Source: JADGRQ01 sp041476585 (GTDB lineage: Bacteria; Pseudomonadota; Gammaproteobacteria; Burkholderiales; SG8-39). From it: DNA of 33,381 bases. Of the stretch, positions 7,696-15,614 are shown piece by piece. Made by a program: the position numbers and the translations under genes. Location of the stretch: assembly GCA_041476585.1 (NCBI GenBank), contig JBGOTT010000009.1:1-33381 (forward strand). The letters run 5' to 3'. Position 1 is the stretch's first letter; every line of letters starts with the position of its first letter. The notes below the pieces were generated by a model, which saw only the letters and a list, made by a program, of their open reading frames with translations, did no database searches and was not told the origin of the DNA.

Positions 7696-8622
7696 TCAAT
7701 AGCCGGCGCCGAAATCGACCAGCGCGAGCGGCGCCTGCCCGCCGCGCACGCGGTTGAGGTTTTCCACGATCATCGGCAGTGCGGTGCGCGACTCGGTGAG
7801 GGCTGCGGAGTGCGGAGTGACGGACACGCCGGGGTGGGCCCAATACGGGTGCCCGGCTGGCAGCGGCTCGGTTTCGAACACATCCAGATAGGCTCGCGCG
7901 ATGTGGCCCGCATCGAGCGCGGCGAGCAGGTCGGCCTCCACCACGTGCGCGCCCCGCGCAACGTTGACCACGGCGGCCCCCGCGGGCAGCAGCGCGAGCG
8001 TTGTTGCATTCAGGATGCCGCGCGTTTCATCGGTGAGCGGCAGCAGGCAGACCACGATGTTGCATTTGGGCAGCATCTGCGCGAGCCCCTGCGCGCCCGC
8101 ATAGCTCTCAACGCCGACCACGCTCTTCAGGCGGCGGCTCCAACCGAGCACCTTGAACTGGAACGAGCGCAGCATCGCACCGACGGTGCTGCCGAGTTCG
8201 CCCAGGCCGAGCAAGCCGACGGTCCGGTCGGCCGCCATGTATTGCCGCAGCTTTTCCCATTTCTTTTCGGCCTGCTGCCGGCGATAGAGGTAATGATGGC
8301 GATGGAAGTCGATCACGTGCGACAGCACGCTTTCGCCCATCGCAGCCACCATGCCGTGGTCGATGCAGCGCGCGAGCGGCACCTGGCGCGGCAAGGCCGG
8401 ATCGGTGAGCAGGACGTCGACACCCATCCAGATCGACTGCACCAGCTTCAGGCGCGGCAGCCAAGAGAACAATCCCTCGTGGGGCATTGCGACCAGCGCC
8501 ACGTCGACATCGCCGCCATTGACTTCCGGCCAGGCGAAGAAGCAGTCGTGCGGAAGCGCCTGCTCGAGCAGCGCGAGCCAGCGCTCGGGACTTTCGACGC
8601 GCGAGGAGAAGACGATGTTCAT
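7696..8622 (-). CDS. D-2-hydroxyacid dehydrogenase, GhrA-like
   Basis: This 308-residue protein of the D-isomer-specific 2-hydroxyacid dehydrogenase family resembles glyoxylate/hydroxypyruvate reductase A. The nucleotide loop is GLGELG (139-144), followed by 'WSRR' at the end of the next strand, whose arginines suggest NADP(H). The catalytic triad is R223 ('NVARG'), E252 ('DVFETEP') and H271 ('VTPHSA'). The ATG at 8622 overlaps the TGA of the upstream Bug gene as TGATG, so the two are probably co-translated. It would interconvert a 2-oxoacid and its D-2-hydroxyacid in the cytoplasm. Its place at the end of a BoxD-like dehydrogenase operon suggests a role late in a degradation pathway, which is inference. 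Confidence 0.88.
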   Translation of the reverse strand: MNIVFSSRVESPERWLALLEQALPHDCFFAWPEVNGGDVDVALVAMPHEGLFSWLPRLKLVQSIWMGVDVLLTDPALPRQVPLARCIDHGMVAAMGESVLSHVIDFHRHHYLYRRQQAEKKWEKLRQYMAADRTVGLLGLGELGSTVGAMLRSFQFKVLGWSRRLKSVVGVESYAGAQGLAQMLPKCNIVVCLLPLTDETRGILNATTLALLPAGAAVVNVARGAHVVEADLLAALDAGHIARAYLDVFETEPLPAGHPYWAHPGVSVTPHSAALTESRTALPMIVENLNRVRGGQAPLALVDFGAGY

Positions 8623-9584
8623 CAGTCTTCCGGAGTGAAGCCCGACGCGCGGATCACCGGCCCCCACTTGTCGTAGTCGGCCTTGTGGATCTTCGCCAGT
8701 TCCGCGGGCCCGAGCCCGGTGGGCTCGAGAAACAGGTTGGCGAGTTTTTCCTGCATGTCGGGCGCGCGGATGCCCTCGACCGCCGCCTTCGAGAGCCTGG
8801 CCACCAGGTCGCGCGGCGTGCCGGCGGGCGCGTAGAGCGCGTACCATGCGCTGCCCTCGATGTCGTAGCCCAGTTCCCTGAAGGTCGGCACCTCCGGCAG
8901 GAACTGCGAACGCTTGCCGCCTGAAGCGGCCAGCGCCCGAACCTTGCCGCTGCGGTGAAGCTGCGCGATGTCGGAAAGTACCACCGAGGCGGCGGAGATC
9001 TGGCCGCCGACCAGCGCCTGGAGCGATGGCGCGGTGCCCTTGAACGGCACGTGGTTCATCTCGATGCCTGCGCTGCGCGCGAACATCACCGCGAAGAAGT
9101 GCGGCAGGCTGCCAGCGGCGGCCGAAGCGTAATCGCCCATCTTCGGATCCTTCTTCACCAGATCGACGTACTCCTTCAACGTCTTCGCGGGAACATTCGC
9201 ATTCACTGCCAGGCCGAGGTCGAAATTCGCGAGATGTGCAAGCGGCGCGAAATCCCGGAACACGTCGTAGCGCAGGTTTTTGTAGACGTGCGGAAACGTC
9301 ACCATGTTGGCGAGCGGCGTGAGCAGAAGCGTGGTTCCGTCGGCGGGCGCGGACTTCACGGTCTCCGGCGCAATGCGCCCAGCGGCGCCCGGCTTGTTCT
9401 CCACGATCACCGGCTGGCCGAGGCCCTGTCGCATCTTCTCGGCGACGAGGCGCGCAAGGGTGTCGCTGGTCGCACCGGGCGGATAGCCGAGCACGATCCT
9501 GATGGCGCGATCCTGCGCGCTTGCAGGTGCCGCGGCGAGAACCGCCGCGATGATCAGAACGCGAAACATGGATCCGGACACCAT
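8622..9584 (-). CDS. Bug/TctC-family periplasmic solute-binding protein
   Basis: This 320-residue protein has a signal peptide ending at 'APASAQ' and the tripartite tricarboxylate receptor pattern: 'IRIVLGYPPGATSDTLAR', 'VIVENKPGAAG', 'APADGTTLLL', 'HVPFKGTAPSLQALVGGQI' and 'APAGTPRDLVARL'. Such proteins bind small carboxylates or amides in the periplasm. I chose the ATG at 9584 because it overlaps the upstream dehydrogenase stop as TGATG; an internal ATG at 9569 would give a shorter signal peptide. No TctA/TctB permease genes are in the window, so this is an orphan receptor, as is typical for Bug proteins in Burkholderiales. Ligand unknown, presumably linked to the adjacent catabolic genes. 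Confidence 0.92.
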   Translation of the reverse strand: MVSGSMFRVLIIAAVLAAAPASAQDRAIRIVLGYPPGATSDTLARLVAEKMRQGLGQPVIVENKPGAAGRIAPETVKSAPADGTTLLLTPLANMVTFPHVYKNLRYDVFRDFAPLAHLANFDLGLAVNANVPAKTLKEYVDLVKKDPKMGDYASAAAGSLPHFFAVMFARSAGIEMNHVPFKGTAPSLQALVGGQISAASVVLSDIAQLHRSGKVRALAASGGKRSQFLPEVPTFRELGYDIEGSAWYALYAPAGTPRDLVARLSKAAVEGIRAPDMQEKLANLFLEPTGLGPAELAKIHKADYDKWGPVIRASGFTPED

Positions 9585-11146
9585 CAGCCCGGCTGCGTGC
9601 CGAGCAATTTCTGTATCACCGGCCGCGATCCTTCCAGCGCGACCCGCTGCATGTAGAACGCGAGTGCGCGCGCACCACCCAGCTCCTCGCCGCCTCCGGC
9701 GCGCCCCGGGCCGCCGTGCACCAGCTGCGGCAGCACCGTTCCCGGGCCGGGCGAGAGTTCGATCTTCGGATGGCCGAGGTAGATTCGGCCATTGCCTGGA
9801 GCGATGCCGAAGACCGTTGCCTCGATCCAGTCCGCGTCGTCCGAGTACAGCGAAGACACCAACCCGCCGTTGCCGCGCGCGACGATCGCCGCCGCCTCGG
9901 CGGCCTCGCCGGAATACGGCAGCAGCGAGGCTACAGGTGCGAAAACCTCGTGCGCATGCACGACCGACGCGGCCGCGCCCGGGGCGAACTCGACCAGCAC
10001 CGGCGAGATGAAGTAGCCCTTGCCGGCTTCGACGCCTTCCGCCGCAAATGGCGCCGCGCTCCCGAACGCGAGATTTCCTTCCGCTGCGAGCCGCTGTACG
10101 CCTGCGCGCGCATCGGCCAGTTGCGAGGCCGTGGCCAAAGGACCCATGCGCACTTCGCTGAGTGCCGGATTGCCGACGCGCACCTCCCCCAGCATCTCCA
10201 CCAGGTCGTCGCGCACGTTTGACGCGACCGCTGCAGGAACGACCACGCGGCGGATCGCGCTGCATTTCTGGCCGGCCTTCTGCGTGATGTCGCGCTGCAC
10301 TTCCTTCAGGAACAGTTCGTACATGTCGCTGCCGGGCTCGACGTCCGGCCCGAGCACCGCCGCGTTGAGGCTGTCGGCCTCGACGTTCACCCGCACGGAT
10401 TCTGAAATGATGTTCGGCAGCGCGCGGATGCGCGCGGCGGTATCGCCTGAGCCTGTGAAAGCGAGCACGTCCTGGGCGCCAAGCAGGGAGGGAAGCTCTC
10501 GCGGGCTGCCAACGCAAAGGGAAAGCACGCCTTCCGGAAGAATTTTCCCGTCAACCAGGATTTCCATGATGCGGTGGGCGAGCATCGCCGAACTGGTGGC
10601 CGGCTTGCTGAGCACCGGCATGCCGGCGAGCAGCGCGGCGGCCGCTTTCTCCGCGAACCCCCACGCCGGGAAATTGAAGGCATTGATGTGCACCGCGACG
10701 CCCGCGCGCGGCACGCATACGTGCTGGCCGTGGAAGCGCGGCGAGCGCCCGAGCTGCACGCCTTCGCCGTCGACGAGGAATTTCGCGCTGCCGAGCTTCT
10801 CACCGATCTCCGCGTAGGCGAATAGCGCAGCGATGGCGCCTTCCACGTCGAACTTTCCATCCGAGCGTGTATTGCCGCCGTTGGCCACCGCGAGGTCGAG
10901 CAATTCGTCGCGATGCGCCTGCATCTCCTGCGCCATGCTTTTCAGCAGCGCGCCGCGCTCGGCGAACGACAGTGCGCGCAGCGCGGGCCCGCCGATGCGG
11001 CGGGCATGGCCGAGCGCTGCAGCGAGATCGACGCCGTCGCTGCTCGCCTGCGCGAGCGGTTCCTCGGTCGCGGGGTTCAGCAGCACCTGCGGCGTTCCAG
11101 TGGCCTCGATCCAGCGGCCGACTGCGTAGCTTCTCAGGTTGAGCAT
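9584..11146 (-). CDS. Aldehyde dehydrogenase, BoxD / PaaZ N-domain type
   Basis: The product is 520 residues and is the dehydrogenase form related to 3,4-dehydroadipyl-CoA semialdehyde dehydrogenase (BoxD) of the aerobic benzoyl-CoA pathway and to the aldehyde dehydrogenase half of PaaZ. Visible marks are 'INAFNFPAWG' (substrate/NAD region), E256 in 'NVEADSLN', catalytic C295 in 'AGQKCSAIRR' and a late 'HGGPGRAGGGEELGG' segment seen in this subfamily. It lacks the MaoC hydratase half of PaaZ, as BoxD does. It heads a three-gene coupled set with the Bug protein and hydroxyacid dehydrogenase. GAGAAAG before the ATG is a fair ribosome-binding site. The boxABC genes are not in the window, so BoxD function is probable but not shown. 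Confidence 0.85.
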   Translation of the reverse strand: MLNLRSYAVGRWIEATGTPQVLLNPATEEPLAQASSDGVDLAAALGHARRIGGPALRALSFAERGALLKSMAQEMQAHRDELLDLAVANGGNTRSDGKFDVEGAIAALFAYAEIGEKLGSAKFLVDGEGVQLGRSPRFHGQHVCVPRAGVAVHINAFNFPAWGFAEKAAAALLAGMPVLSKPATSSAMLAHRIMEILVDGKILPEGVLSLCVGSPRELPSLLGAQDVLAFTGSGDTAARIRALPNIISESVRVNVEADSLNAAVLGPDVEPGSDMYELFLKEVQRDITQKAGQKCSAIRRVVVPAAVASNVRDDLVEMLGEVRVGNPALSEVRMGPLATASQLADARAGVQRLAAEGNLAFGSAAPFAAEGVEAGKGYFISPVLVEFAPGAAASVVHAHEVFAPVASLLPYSGEAAEAAAIVARGNGGLVSSLYSDDADWIEATVFGIAPGNGRIYLGHPKIELSPGPGTVLPQLVHGGPGRAGGGEELGGARALAFYMQRVALEGSRPVIQKLLGTQPG

Positions 11147-11213
11147 GTCTTTCTCACGCGGATTACCTTCTGGCGATCGAGGCTACAACAATATCAGAAC
11201 GCCGTTCCCGCGA

Positions 11214-12266
11214 TCAGAGACCGGACACGAGATCCCAGCCTGATTCGGCGACGATCCGGTAGGACTCCCTGAACCGCGCTCCGGAACTCGAGGCCGCGTT
11301 CCCGGCAATCGAGCGCGCATACACACCCTGCTGTATTGCCGCGACCCGATAAAGGCTGAAGGCCATGAAAAACGGATAGTCCGCGGACGCATCGCGTCCG
11401 CTGCGGCGCGAATAGGCGGAGATATATTCGCTCTCGGCCGGGATCCCGAGCGCTGCGATGTCGGTGCCGACGAAGCCGGCCGCGATCCCGTTACCGGACG
11501 GAAGGTGATAGTTGATGCAGCTGTATGCAAGATCCGCGAACGGATGCCCGAGCGTAGACAGTTCCCAGTCCAGGACGGCGACCACGCGCGGCTCGCGTTC
11601 GTCAAAAATCAGGTTGCCGAGGCGCAGGTCGCCGTGCACCAGACTGGTCACGTCTCCTTCCGGAACGTGCGCTTCCAGCCAGCGCTGCAGCTTGTCCATC
11701 GCGGGCACGTGTTCCGTCCGCGTTGCGGCGTACTGCTTCGACCATCGCGCAATCTGGCGCTCGACGTATTTTCCGGGTTTGCCGAAATCCGCCAGCCCCG
11801 CGCCAGCCCAGTCGAATGCATGCAGCGCGGCGAGCACGATGTTCATGCCGTCATAGATTGCGCGGCGTTCGGCGGGCGCCGGCCCGGGGAGCAGCGTATC
11901 GGCAAAGATGCGCCCCGGCACGTAGTCCATGATGTAGAACGGCGTGCCGGCGACCGCAACATCATCGCAGTACAGGCGCGTGCGCGGCACCGGGATGCCG
12001 CTGCCGGCGAGCGCGGCAAGCACCCGGAATTCCCGGTCAATCGCGTGCGCCGAAGGAAGCAGCGCGCCGGGTGGTTTTTTTCGCAGCACGTAATCACCGC
12101 TCTGCGCCGCGAGATGAAACGTCGGATTCGATTGTCCGGCGGTGAACTGCCGTACCGTAACCGGGCCGCGAAATTCCGGCAGCTCGCGTGCAAGAAAGGC
12201 CGCGACCGCCACCTCGTCGAACCGGTGGCGGTCGTGGACCGCGGTCGTGCCTGATCGGTCGTCCAC
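11214..12266 (-). CDS. Phosphotransferase-family protein (APH/ACAD10-like kinase fold)
   Basis: The product is about 350 residues with an aminoglycoside-phosphotransferase-like kinase fold. The ATP-binding start is 'FTAGQSNPTFHL' (residues 41-52) with a Lys-rich strand 'YVLRKKPPG'. The catalytic loop is H211-G-D213 in 'VHGDLRLGN', and metal-binding D233 sits in 'VLDWELSTLG'. This subgroup includes the kinase domain of ACAD10/11, which phosphorylates 4-hydroxyacyl-CoAs before dehydration, and is often found beside acyl-CoA genes. I prefer the GTG at 12266 because homologues begin near 'AVHDRHRFDE'; a TTG at 12332 is possible. It precedes the BoxD-like gene by 67 bases on the same strand and may be its operon leader. 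Antibiotic resistance is unlikely. Confidence 0.82.
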   Translation of the reverse strand: MDDRSGTTAVHDRHRFDEVAVAAFLARELPEFRGPVTVRQFTAGQSNPTFHLAAQSGDYVLRKKPPGALLPSAHAIDREFRVLAALAGSGIPVPRTRLYCDDVAVAGTPFYIMDYVPGRIFADTLLPGPAPAERRAIYDGMNIVLAALHAFDWAGAGLADFGKPGKYVERQIARWSKQYAATRTEHVPAMDKLQRWLEAHVPEGDVTSLVHGDLRLGNLIFDEREPRVVAVLDWELSTLGHPFADLAYSCINYHLPSGNGIAAGFVGTDIAALGIPAESEYISAYSRRSGRDASADYPFFMAFSLYRVAAIQQGVYARSIAGNAASSSGARFRESYRIVAESGWDLVSGL

Positions 12267-12322
12267 GTTACGGGAGAGGCGAATGCGACACGTTATTCGG
12301 CGAAGGATGCTTTGCTCCGGGA

Positions 12323-12354
12323 TCTTCGTCAATGCTGCGAAGACGAACTACAAT
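12323..12354 (+). promoter_or_regulatory. Putative promoter with overlapping inverted repeat before the ABC binding-protein gene
   Basis: TTCGTC (12325-12330) and TACAAT (12349-12354) are 18 bases apart and would start transcription near 12361, giving a 29-base leader. A perfect inverted repeat, TCTTCG (12323-12328) and CGAAGA (12338-12343), overlaps the -35 element and could be an operator. It lies in the 123-base divergent gap 12267-12389, the longest gene-free stretch of the window. Confidence 0.4.
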
Positions 12355-12389
12355 GCGCGACCATGCACCAAGAACGGGTGGAGAGACCT

Positions 12390-13598
12390 ATGAACATGCG
12401 CAAACTGCTGCTTGGCTTCCTGCTGTTGCCGGCGCTGGAATTGGCAGGCCCGGTGGCTGCTCAACAGGCTCCGGGCGTGACCGCGACCGAAATCAAGATC
12501 GGTCAAACGATGCCGTACAGCGGGCCGGTCACGGCGTTCGGCACCCTCGGCAAGGGCGAAATCGCCTACTTCGACATGATCAACGACCGAGGTGGGGTGA
12601 ACGGCCGCAGGATCAGGCTGATCAGCCTCGATGACGGGTACGCGCCGCCTAAAACCGTCGAGCAGACGCGCAAGCTGGTCGAGCAGGAGGAAGTGGCGCT
12701 CATCTTCAGCACCATCGGCACGGCAACCAACACGGCGATCACCAAGTATCTGAATGACAGGAAGATTCCCCACTTGTTCCTCGGGTCGGGCGCGAACAAA
12801 TGGGGCGACTACAAGGAACACCCGTGGACCATGCCCGGAGTGCAGGCGACGTTCCGCTCTGAAGCGCGCATCTATACGAAGTACATCCTCGAGAAAAATC
12901 CGAACGCCCGGATTGCGATCCTGTATCAAAACGACGATTTCGGCCGCGACTACATGAATGGCGTCAGGGACGTGCTCGGAGACAGGTATGCCGCGGTCGT
13001 CAAGGAGGCAACCTACGAATTCACGGACCCGACCATCGACTCGCAGATCGTGACCCTGCAGGGTTCCGGCGCCGATGCGCTGATCGTGGCCGCGACCCCG
13101 AAATTCGCAGCGCAGGCGATTCGCAGGGTGCACGATATTGGCTGGAAGCCGATGTTTTTTCTCAGTAACGTAGCGATCTGGGTATCGACCGTGATGGAGC
13201 CTGCGGGCGTTGAGAAAGGCATAGGCATCATTTCGTCTGCGTATGTGAAGGACCCGACCGATCCCGGCTGGAACGACGATCCGGCGATGAAGGAGTGGCG
13301 TGCGTTCATGCAGAAATACCTGAAGGATAGCGACATTCGCGACCAGAATTATGTCAATTCGTACAACTACGCGATGACGCTGGCGCAGGTGTTGAAACAG
13401 TGCGGCAATGATCTGTCGCGCGACAACATCATGAAGCAGGCGGCAAACATCCGCGAGCTTGAATTGCCCATGCTGCTCCCTGGAATCAAGGTGAATACCA
13501 GCCCGACCGACTATTTCCCGATCGAACAGATGCAGCTGATGCGCTGGAGCGGGAAGCAGTGGGTGCGATTCGGCGAGTTGCTGAACAGCCCGCGATGA
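12390..13598 (+). CDS. ABC transporter substrate-binding protein, branched-chain amino acid type
   Basis: This 402-residue periplasmic binding protein of the Leu/Ile/Val (Peripla_BP_6) type has a signal peptide ending at 'GPVAAQ' (about residue 25). It has the typical opening 'IKIGQTMPYSGP', then 'GGVNGRRIRLISLDDGY', 'IFSTIGTATNTA' and 'ILYQNDDFGRDYMNG'. A GGAGAG ribosome-binding site precedes the ATG at 12390; the frame is open upstream but has no signal-like start. No permease or ATPase genes follow. Instead the next genes encode a ring-cleavage dioxygenase and CoA enzymes, so the ligand is probably an aromatic acid or its relative, as known for this subfamily in soil bacteria. That ligand is inference. 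Confidence 0.92.
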   Translation: MNMRKLLLGFLLLPALELAGPVAAQQAPGVTATEIKIGQTMPYSGPVTAFGTLGKGEIAYFDMINDRGGVNGRRIRLISLDDGYAPPKTVEQTRKLVEQEEVALIFSTIGTATNTAITKYLNDRKIPHLFLGSGANKWGDYKEHPWTMPGVQATFRSEARIYTKYILEKNPNARIAILYQNDDFGRDYMNGVRDVLGDRYAAVVKEATYEFTDPTIDSQIVTLQGSGADALIVAATPKFAAQAIRRVHDIGWKPMFFLSNVAIWVSTVMEPAGVEKGIGIISSAYVKDPTDPGWNDDPAMKEWRAFMQKYLKDSDIRDQNYVNSYNYAMTLAQVLKQCGNDLSRDNIMKQAANIRELELPMLLPGIKVNTSPTDYFPIEQMQLMRWSGKQWVRFGELLNSPR

Positions 13599-13620
13599 GC
13601 CGTCGATGGGAGGGGAAACC

Positions 13621-14529
13621 ATGCCAATCCGCAACTTCACCGAGGAAAATCTCACCCGCGAAGTCATCCGCCGCCTCGAAGGCACGCCCGACCCAAGGCT
13701 GAAACGGGTGATGGGGAAGCTCGTCAAGCACCTGCACGCCTTCGTGCGCGACGCCAATCCGACCTGGGAAGAATGGATGGCCGGCATCCAGTTCCTGACC
13801 AAGTCCGGGCAGATGTGCGACGCCAAGCGCCAGGAGTTCATCCTGGTGTCGGACACGCTCGGCGTGTCGATGCTGGTGGACCTGCTCAACTACGGTAAGA
13901 CCCGCGGCGCCACCGAGTCCACCGTGCTCGGACCGTTTTTCGTCGAAGGGGCGCCCGAGTTTGCGCTCGGTGGCAACATCGCGCGCGACCTGAAGGGTGG
14001 GGAGCTCTGCGTGGTCACCGGCAGCGTGGCCAGCGGCGGCAAGCGCGTCCCCGGCGCGCTGCTCGAGGTCTGGCAGGCGGGCGCCGACGGGTTTTACGAT
14101 GTGCAGAAGAACGAAGGCGTGAACCTGCGCGGCCGGTTGCGCGCCGACGCGAAAGGAGAGTTCTGGTTTCTTTGCGCTTTGCCCGCGCATTACCCGGTAC
14201 CCACCGACGGACCGGTGGGACGGATGCTGAAGGCCACCGGCCGCCATCCGATGCGGCCACCGCACCTGCACTTCATCATCCAGGCACCCGGCTACAAGAA
14301 GCTGGTGACCCACCTGTTCGTGAAGGGCGGGAAATATCTCGATTCCGACGCGGTGTTCGGCGTGAAGGATTCGTTGGTGGTGGATTTCAAGCGCGTCACG
14401 TCGCAGGACCAGGCGGCGAAATATGGCGTGACCGCGCCGTTCCGCAGGGTGCACTACGATTTTGTGCTGGTGCCCGAGCGCGCGGCGGCGGTCGGGAAGA
14501 AACCTGCGAAGAATAGACGGTCCGGATGA
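13621..14529 (+). CDS. Intradiol ring-cleavage dioxygenase (catechol/hydroxyquinol 1,2-dioxygenase type)
   Basis: This 302-residue protein has an N-terminal helical dimerisation domain (about 1-100) followed by the intradiol beta-sandwich. The non-haem Fe(III) ligands are Y159 ('DGFYDVQ'), Y191 ('HYPVPTDGPVG'), H215 and H217 ('RPPHLHF'). The N-domain and single-chain form fit catechol or hydroxyquinol 1,2-dioxygenases, rather than protocatechuate 3,4-dioxygenase, which is two-chain. The start at 13621 has a GGGAGGGGAAA ribosome-binding site. The stop overlaps the next ATG as ATGA. It would cleave a catechol-like ring between its hydroxyls to a muconate. Lack of maleylacetate reductase or muconate cycloisomerase nearby leaves the substrate open; the CoA-type neighbours are unusual. 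Confidence 0.88.
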   Translation: MPIRNFTEENLTREVIRRLEGTPDPRLKRVMGKLVKHLHAFVRDANPTWEEWMAGIQFLTKSGQMCDAKRQEFILVSDTLGVSMLVDLLNYGKTRGATESTVLGPFFVEGAPEFALGGNIARDLKGGELCVVTGSVASGGKRVPGALLEVWQAGADGFYDVQKNEGVNLRGRLRADAKGEFWFLCALPAHYPVPTDGPVGRMLKATGRHPMRPPHLHFIIQAPGYKKLVTHLFVKGGKYLDSDAVFGVKDSLVVDFKRVTSQDQAAKYGVTAPFRRVHYDFVLVPERAAAVGKKPAKNRRSG

Positions 14530-15614
14530 CGCCGCCATTCCGCGCCGACCAGGTCGGCAGTCTGCTGCGCCCTCCCGAGTTGCGCGAGGCGCGCGCCCGG
14601 GCCAAGCGAGGCGAACTCTCCGCTGAGGGCCTGCGCGCGGCGGAGGACCGCGCCATACGCGATGCAGTGACACGCCAGGAAGCCACCGGCCTGCATTCGA
14701 TCACCGATGGGGAATTCCGCCGCGACTGGTGGCACCTCGACTTCCTCGGCCAGTTCAAAGGTGTGACGATTAAGGCGAACCCGGGCCCGAAGTTCAAGAA
14801 CACCGAGGAGCAGCCGCCGATCGCGACCGTCACCGGCAAGCTGCGCTGTACCGGGCCGATCATGACGGAGCACTTCGCGTTCCTGAAGTCGGTGACCCGG
14901 CAAACCCCCAAGTTCACCATTCCGTCGCCGTCCATGCTGCACCTGCGCGGCGGGCGTAACGCCATTTCCCGCGAGGCCTACCCGGAACTCGATGCGTTCT
15001 GGGCGGACGTGGCGCTCGCGTACCGCGCTGCAATCGCGCATCTGGGCAAGGCGGGCTGCAACTACCTGCAGCTCGACGACACCAGCTTTGCCTACCTGTG
15101 CGACGAGAAAATCCAGGCGAACTGCCGCAGCAACGGCGACGATCCGGTCAAGCTGCCGCGCACCTATGCGGAGACGATCAATGCGGCGTTGAAGGACCGG
15201 CCGGCGGGGATGGTCGTGACCATGCACACCTGCCGCGGCAACTTCAAGAGCACCTGGGTCGCCTCCGGGGGTTACGAGCCGGTGGCCGAAGCGATGTTCT
15301 CGGCCGACGTGGACGGATTTTTCATGGAGTTCGACAACGAGCGTGCGGGCACTTTCGAGCCGCTGCGTTTCGTGCCGCGCGGCAAGAAGGTGGTGCTGGG
15401 ACTGGTGACCACCAAACAGGGCGAGCTGGAGGACAAGGACATGCTCAAGCGCCGCATCGACGCGGCCGCGAAGTTCGTCCCGCTCGAGGACCTGTGCCTG
15501 TCGCCGCAATGCGGCTTTTCCAGCACCCACCACGGCAATGCGCTGTCGCAGCAAGAGCAGTGGCGCAAGCTCGAAATGATCGTCAAGCTCGCCGACGAAG
15601 TGTGGAAACCGTGA
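14526..15614 (+). CDS. MetE C-domain-like (cobalamin-independent methionine synthase II family) protein
   Basis: This 362-residue single (beta/alpha)8 domain resembles the C-terminal half of cobalamin-independent methionine synthase. The zinc ligands are in place: H234 and C236 ('MHTCRGN') and C329 ('SPQCGFSS'). The start 'FRADQVGSLLRP' and 'DGEFRRDWWHLDFL' are typical of a stand-alone subgroup usually annotated as methionine synthase but too short for folate-dependent MetE. Members include zinc-dependent alkyl transferases such as epoxyalkane:CoM transferase. It is coupled by 4-base overlaps to the dioxygenase before (ATGA) and the carboxyltransferase after (GTGA), so it most likely acts in the same pathway: perhaps methyl transfer from a methoxylated aromatic, or thiol addition to an intermediate. 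That role is a guess. Confidence 0.85.
   Translation: MTPPFRADQVGSLLRPPELREARARAKRGELSAEGLRAAEDRAIRDAVTRQEATGLHSITDGEFRRDWWHLDFLGQFKGVTIKANPGPKFKNTEEQPPIATVTGKLRCTGPIMTEHFAFLKSVTRQTPKFTIPSPSMLHLRGGRNAISREAYPELDAFWADVALAYRAAIAHLGKAGCNYLQLDDTSFAYLCDEKIQANCRSNGDDPVKLPRTYAETINAALKDRPAGMVVTMHTCRGNFKSTWVASGGYEPVAEAMFSADVDGFFMEFDNERAGTFEPLRFVPRGKKVVLGLVTTKQGELEDKDMLKRRIDAAAKFVPLEDLCLSPQCGFSSTHHGNALSQQEQWRKLEMIVKLADEVWKP

Noticed and set aside
11197..11207. GAACG-C-CGTTC palindrome followed by T-rich bases on the minus strand, as a terminator
   Set aside because: The usable stem is only four pairs with a 3-base loop, too weak to call.
11214..12266. Aminoglycoside resistance gene
   Set aside because: The kinase fold is shared, but the sequence pattern and neighbours fit the ACAD10/11-like group rather than drug phosphotransferases.
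15098..15610. N-terminal extension of the carboxyltransferase
   Set aside because: The extra 171 residues overlap the MetE-like gene out of frame and show no family similarity; the GTGA junction at 15611 gives a normal N-terminus.
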